From Heloderma charlesbogerti (Eukaryota; Chordata; Lepidosauria; Squamata; Helodermatidae), in NCBI GenBank assembly GCA_026122225.1, contig JANEZZ010003055.1:1-64000 (forward strand): 64,000 bases of DNA. Reading direction: 5' to 3'. Positions within the stretch are counted from its first letter, which is position 1, and the number at the start of each line of letters is the position of its first letter. Shown here one piece after another: positions 63,968 to 64,000 of this stretch. Under the pieces are notes generated by a model. It ran no database searches. It saw only the letters and a list, made by a program, of their open reading frames with translations, and was not told the DNA's origin. The position numbers and the translations under genes were made by a program.

Positions 63968-64000
63968 GGAAAGGTTCCTCCTGTGCAAGCACCAGGTCAT
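63968..64000 (+). repeat. Start of a tRNA-type SINE, cut by the window edge
   Basis: AAGGTTCCTCCTGTGCAAGC and ACCAGGTCAT resemble the head of a common squamate SINE. Only 33 bp are in view, so the call is tentative. Confidence 0.35.

Overview
This window is intergenic vertebrate DNA from a squamate reptile, most likely a lizard. I find no host protein-coding gene, rRNA or tRNA gene, and no CRISPR array. The squamate call rests on the repeat content: Sauria-type tRNA SINEs, a near full-length BovB (RTE) LINE and an interrupted second copy, many CR1 3' ends, L2-type LINE fragments and tRNA-Ala-like SINEs. The species cannot be named.

The window is a deep stack of transposons inside transposons. 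I rebuilt much of it by finding matching target-site duplications (TSDs) at both ends of each insertion. The commonest class is non-autonomous DNA transposons with TAGGGATG...CATCCCTA ends and 8-bp TSDs, as expected of the hAT superfamily. Verified nests include 742-1602 inside 334-1651; 4961-5703 and 6029-6989 inside 4912-7378; 12675-13277 inside an older element; 17076-17409 inside 16722-17464; 31146-31545 inside 30871-32152; 42801-43751 inside an LTR (42587-44075) inside 42336-45026, which also holds a Sauria SINE; and 46074-47052 plus an L2 fragment inside 45807-47976, itself inside a BovB LINE that is hit again at 48040-48774 and 48809-49930.

Region by region: 1-9.2 kb is nested hAT-like elements plus two LTRs; 9.2-16.4 kb is CR1 pieces, AT-rich hAT-like elements and a possible long LTR; 16.4-22.8 kb is more hAT-like elements, an L2 fragment and SINEs; 24.0-28.3 kb is a CR1 tail split by BovB; 30.6-32.2 kb is a nested pair; 34.5-35.3 kb holds a 59-bp tandem array; 35.3-41.2 kb is quieter DNA with one solo LTR; 42.3-50.3 kb is the densest nest; 50.3-64.0 kb is mostly old or unique sequence with a solo endogenous-retrovirus-type LTR at 58.5 kb, an unusual chain of GC-rich hairpins at 57.2-57.65 kb, and AT-rich homeobox-motif stretches that may be conserved noncoding elements.

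The most unusual material is one hAT-like family with about nine copies. Its core is a palindrome made of smaller palindromes. Its two ends differ from each other, but both carry a consensus 5' splice-donor octamer (AGGTAAGT) pointing outward. Several damaged copies are broken at the exact centre of symmetry of the palindrome.
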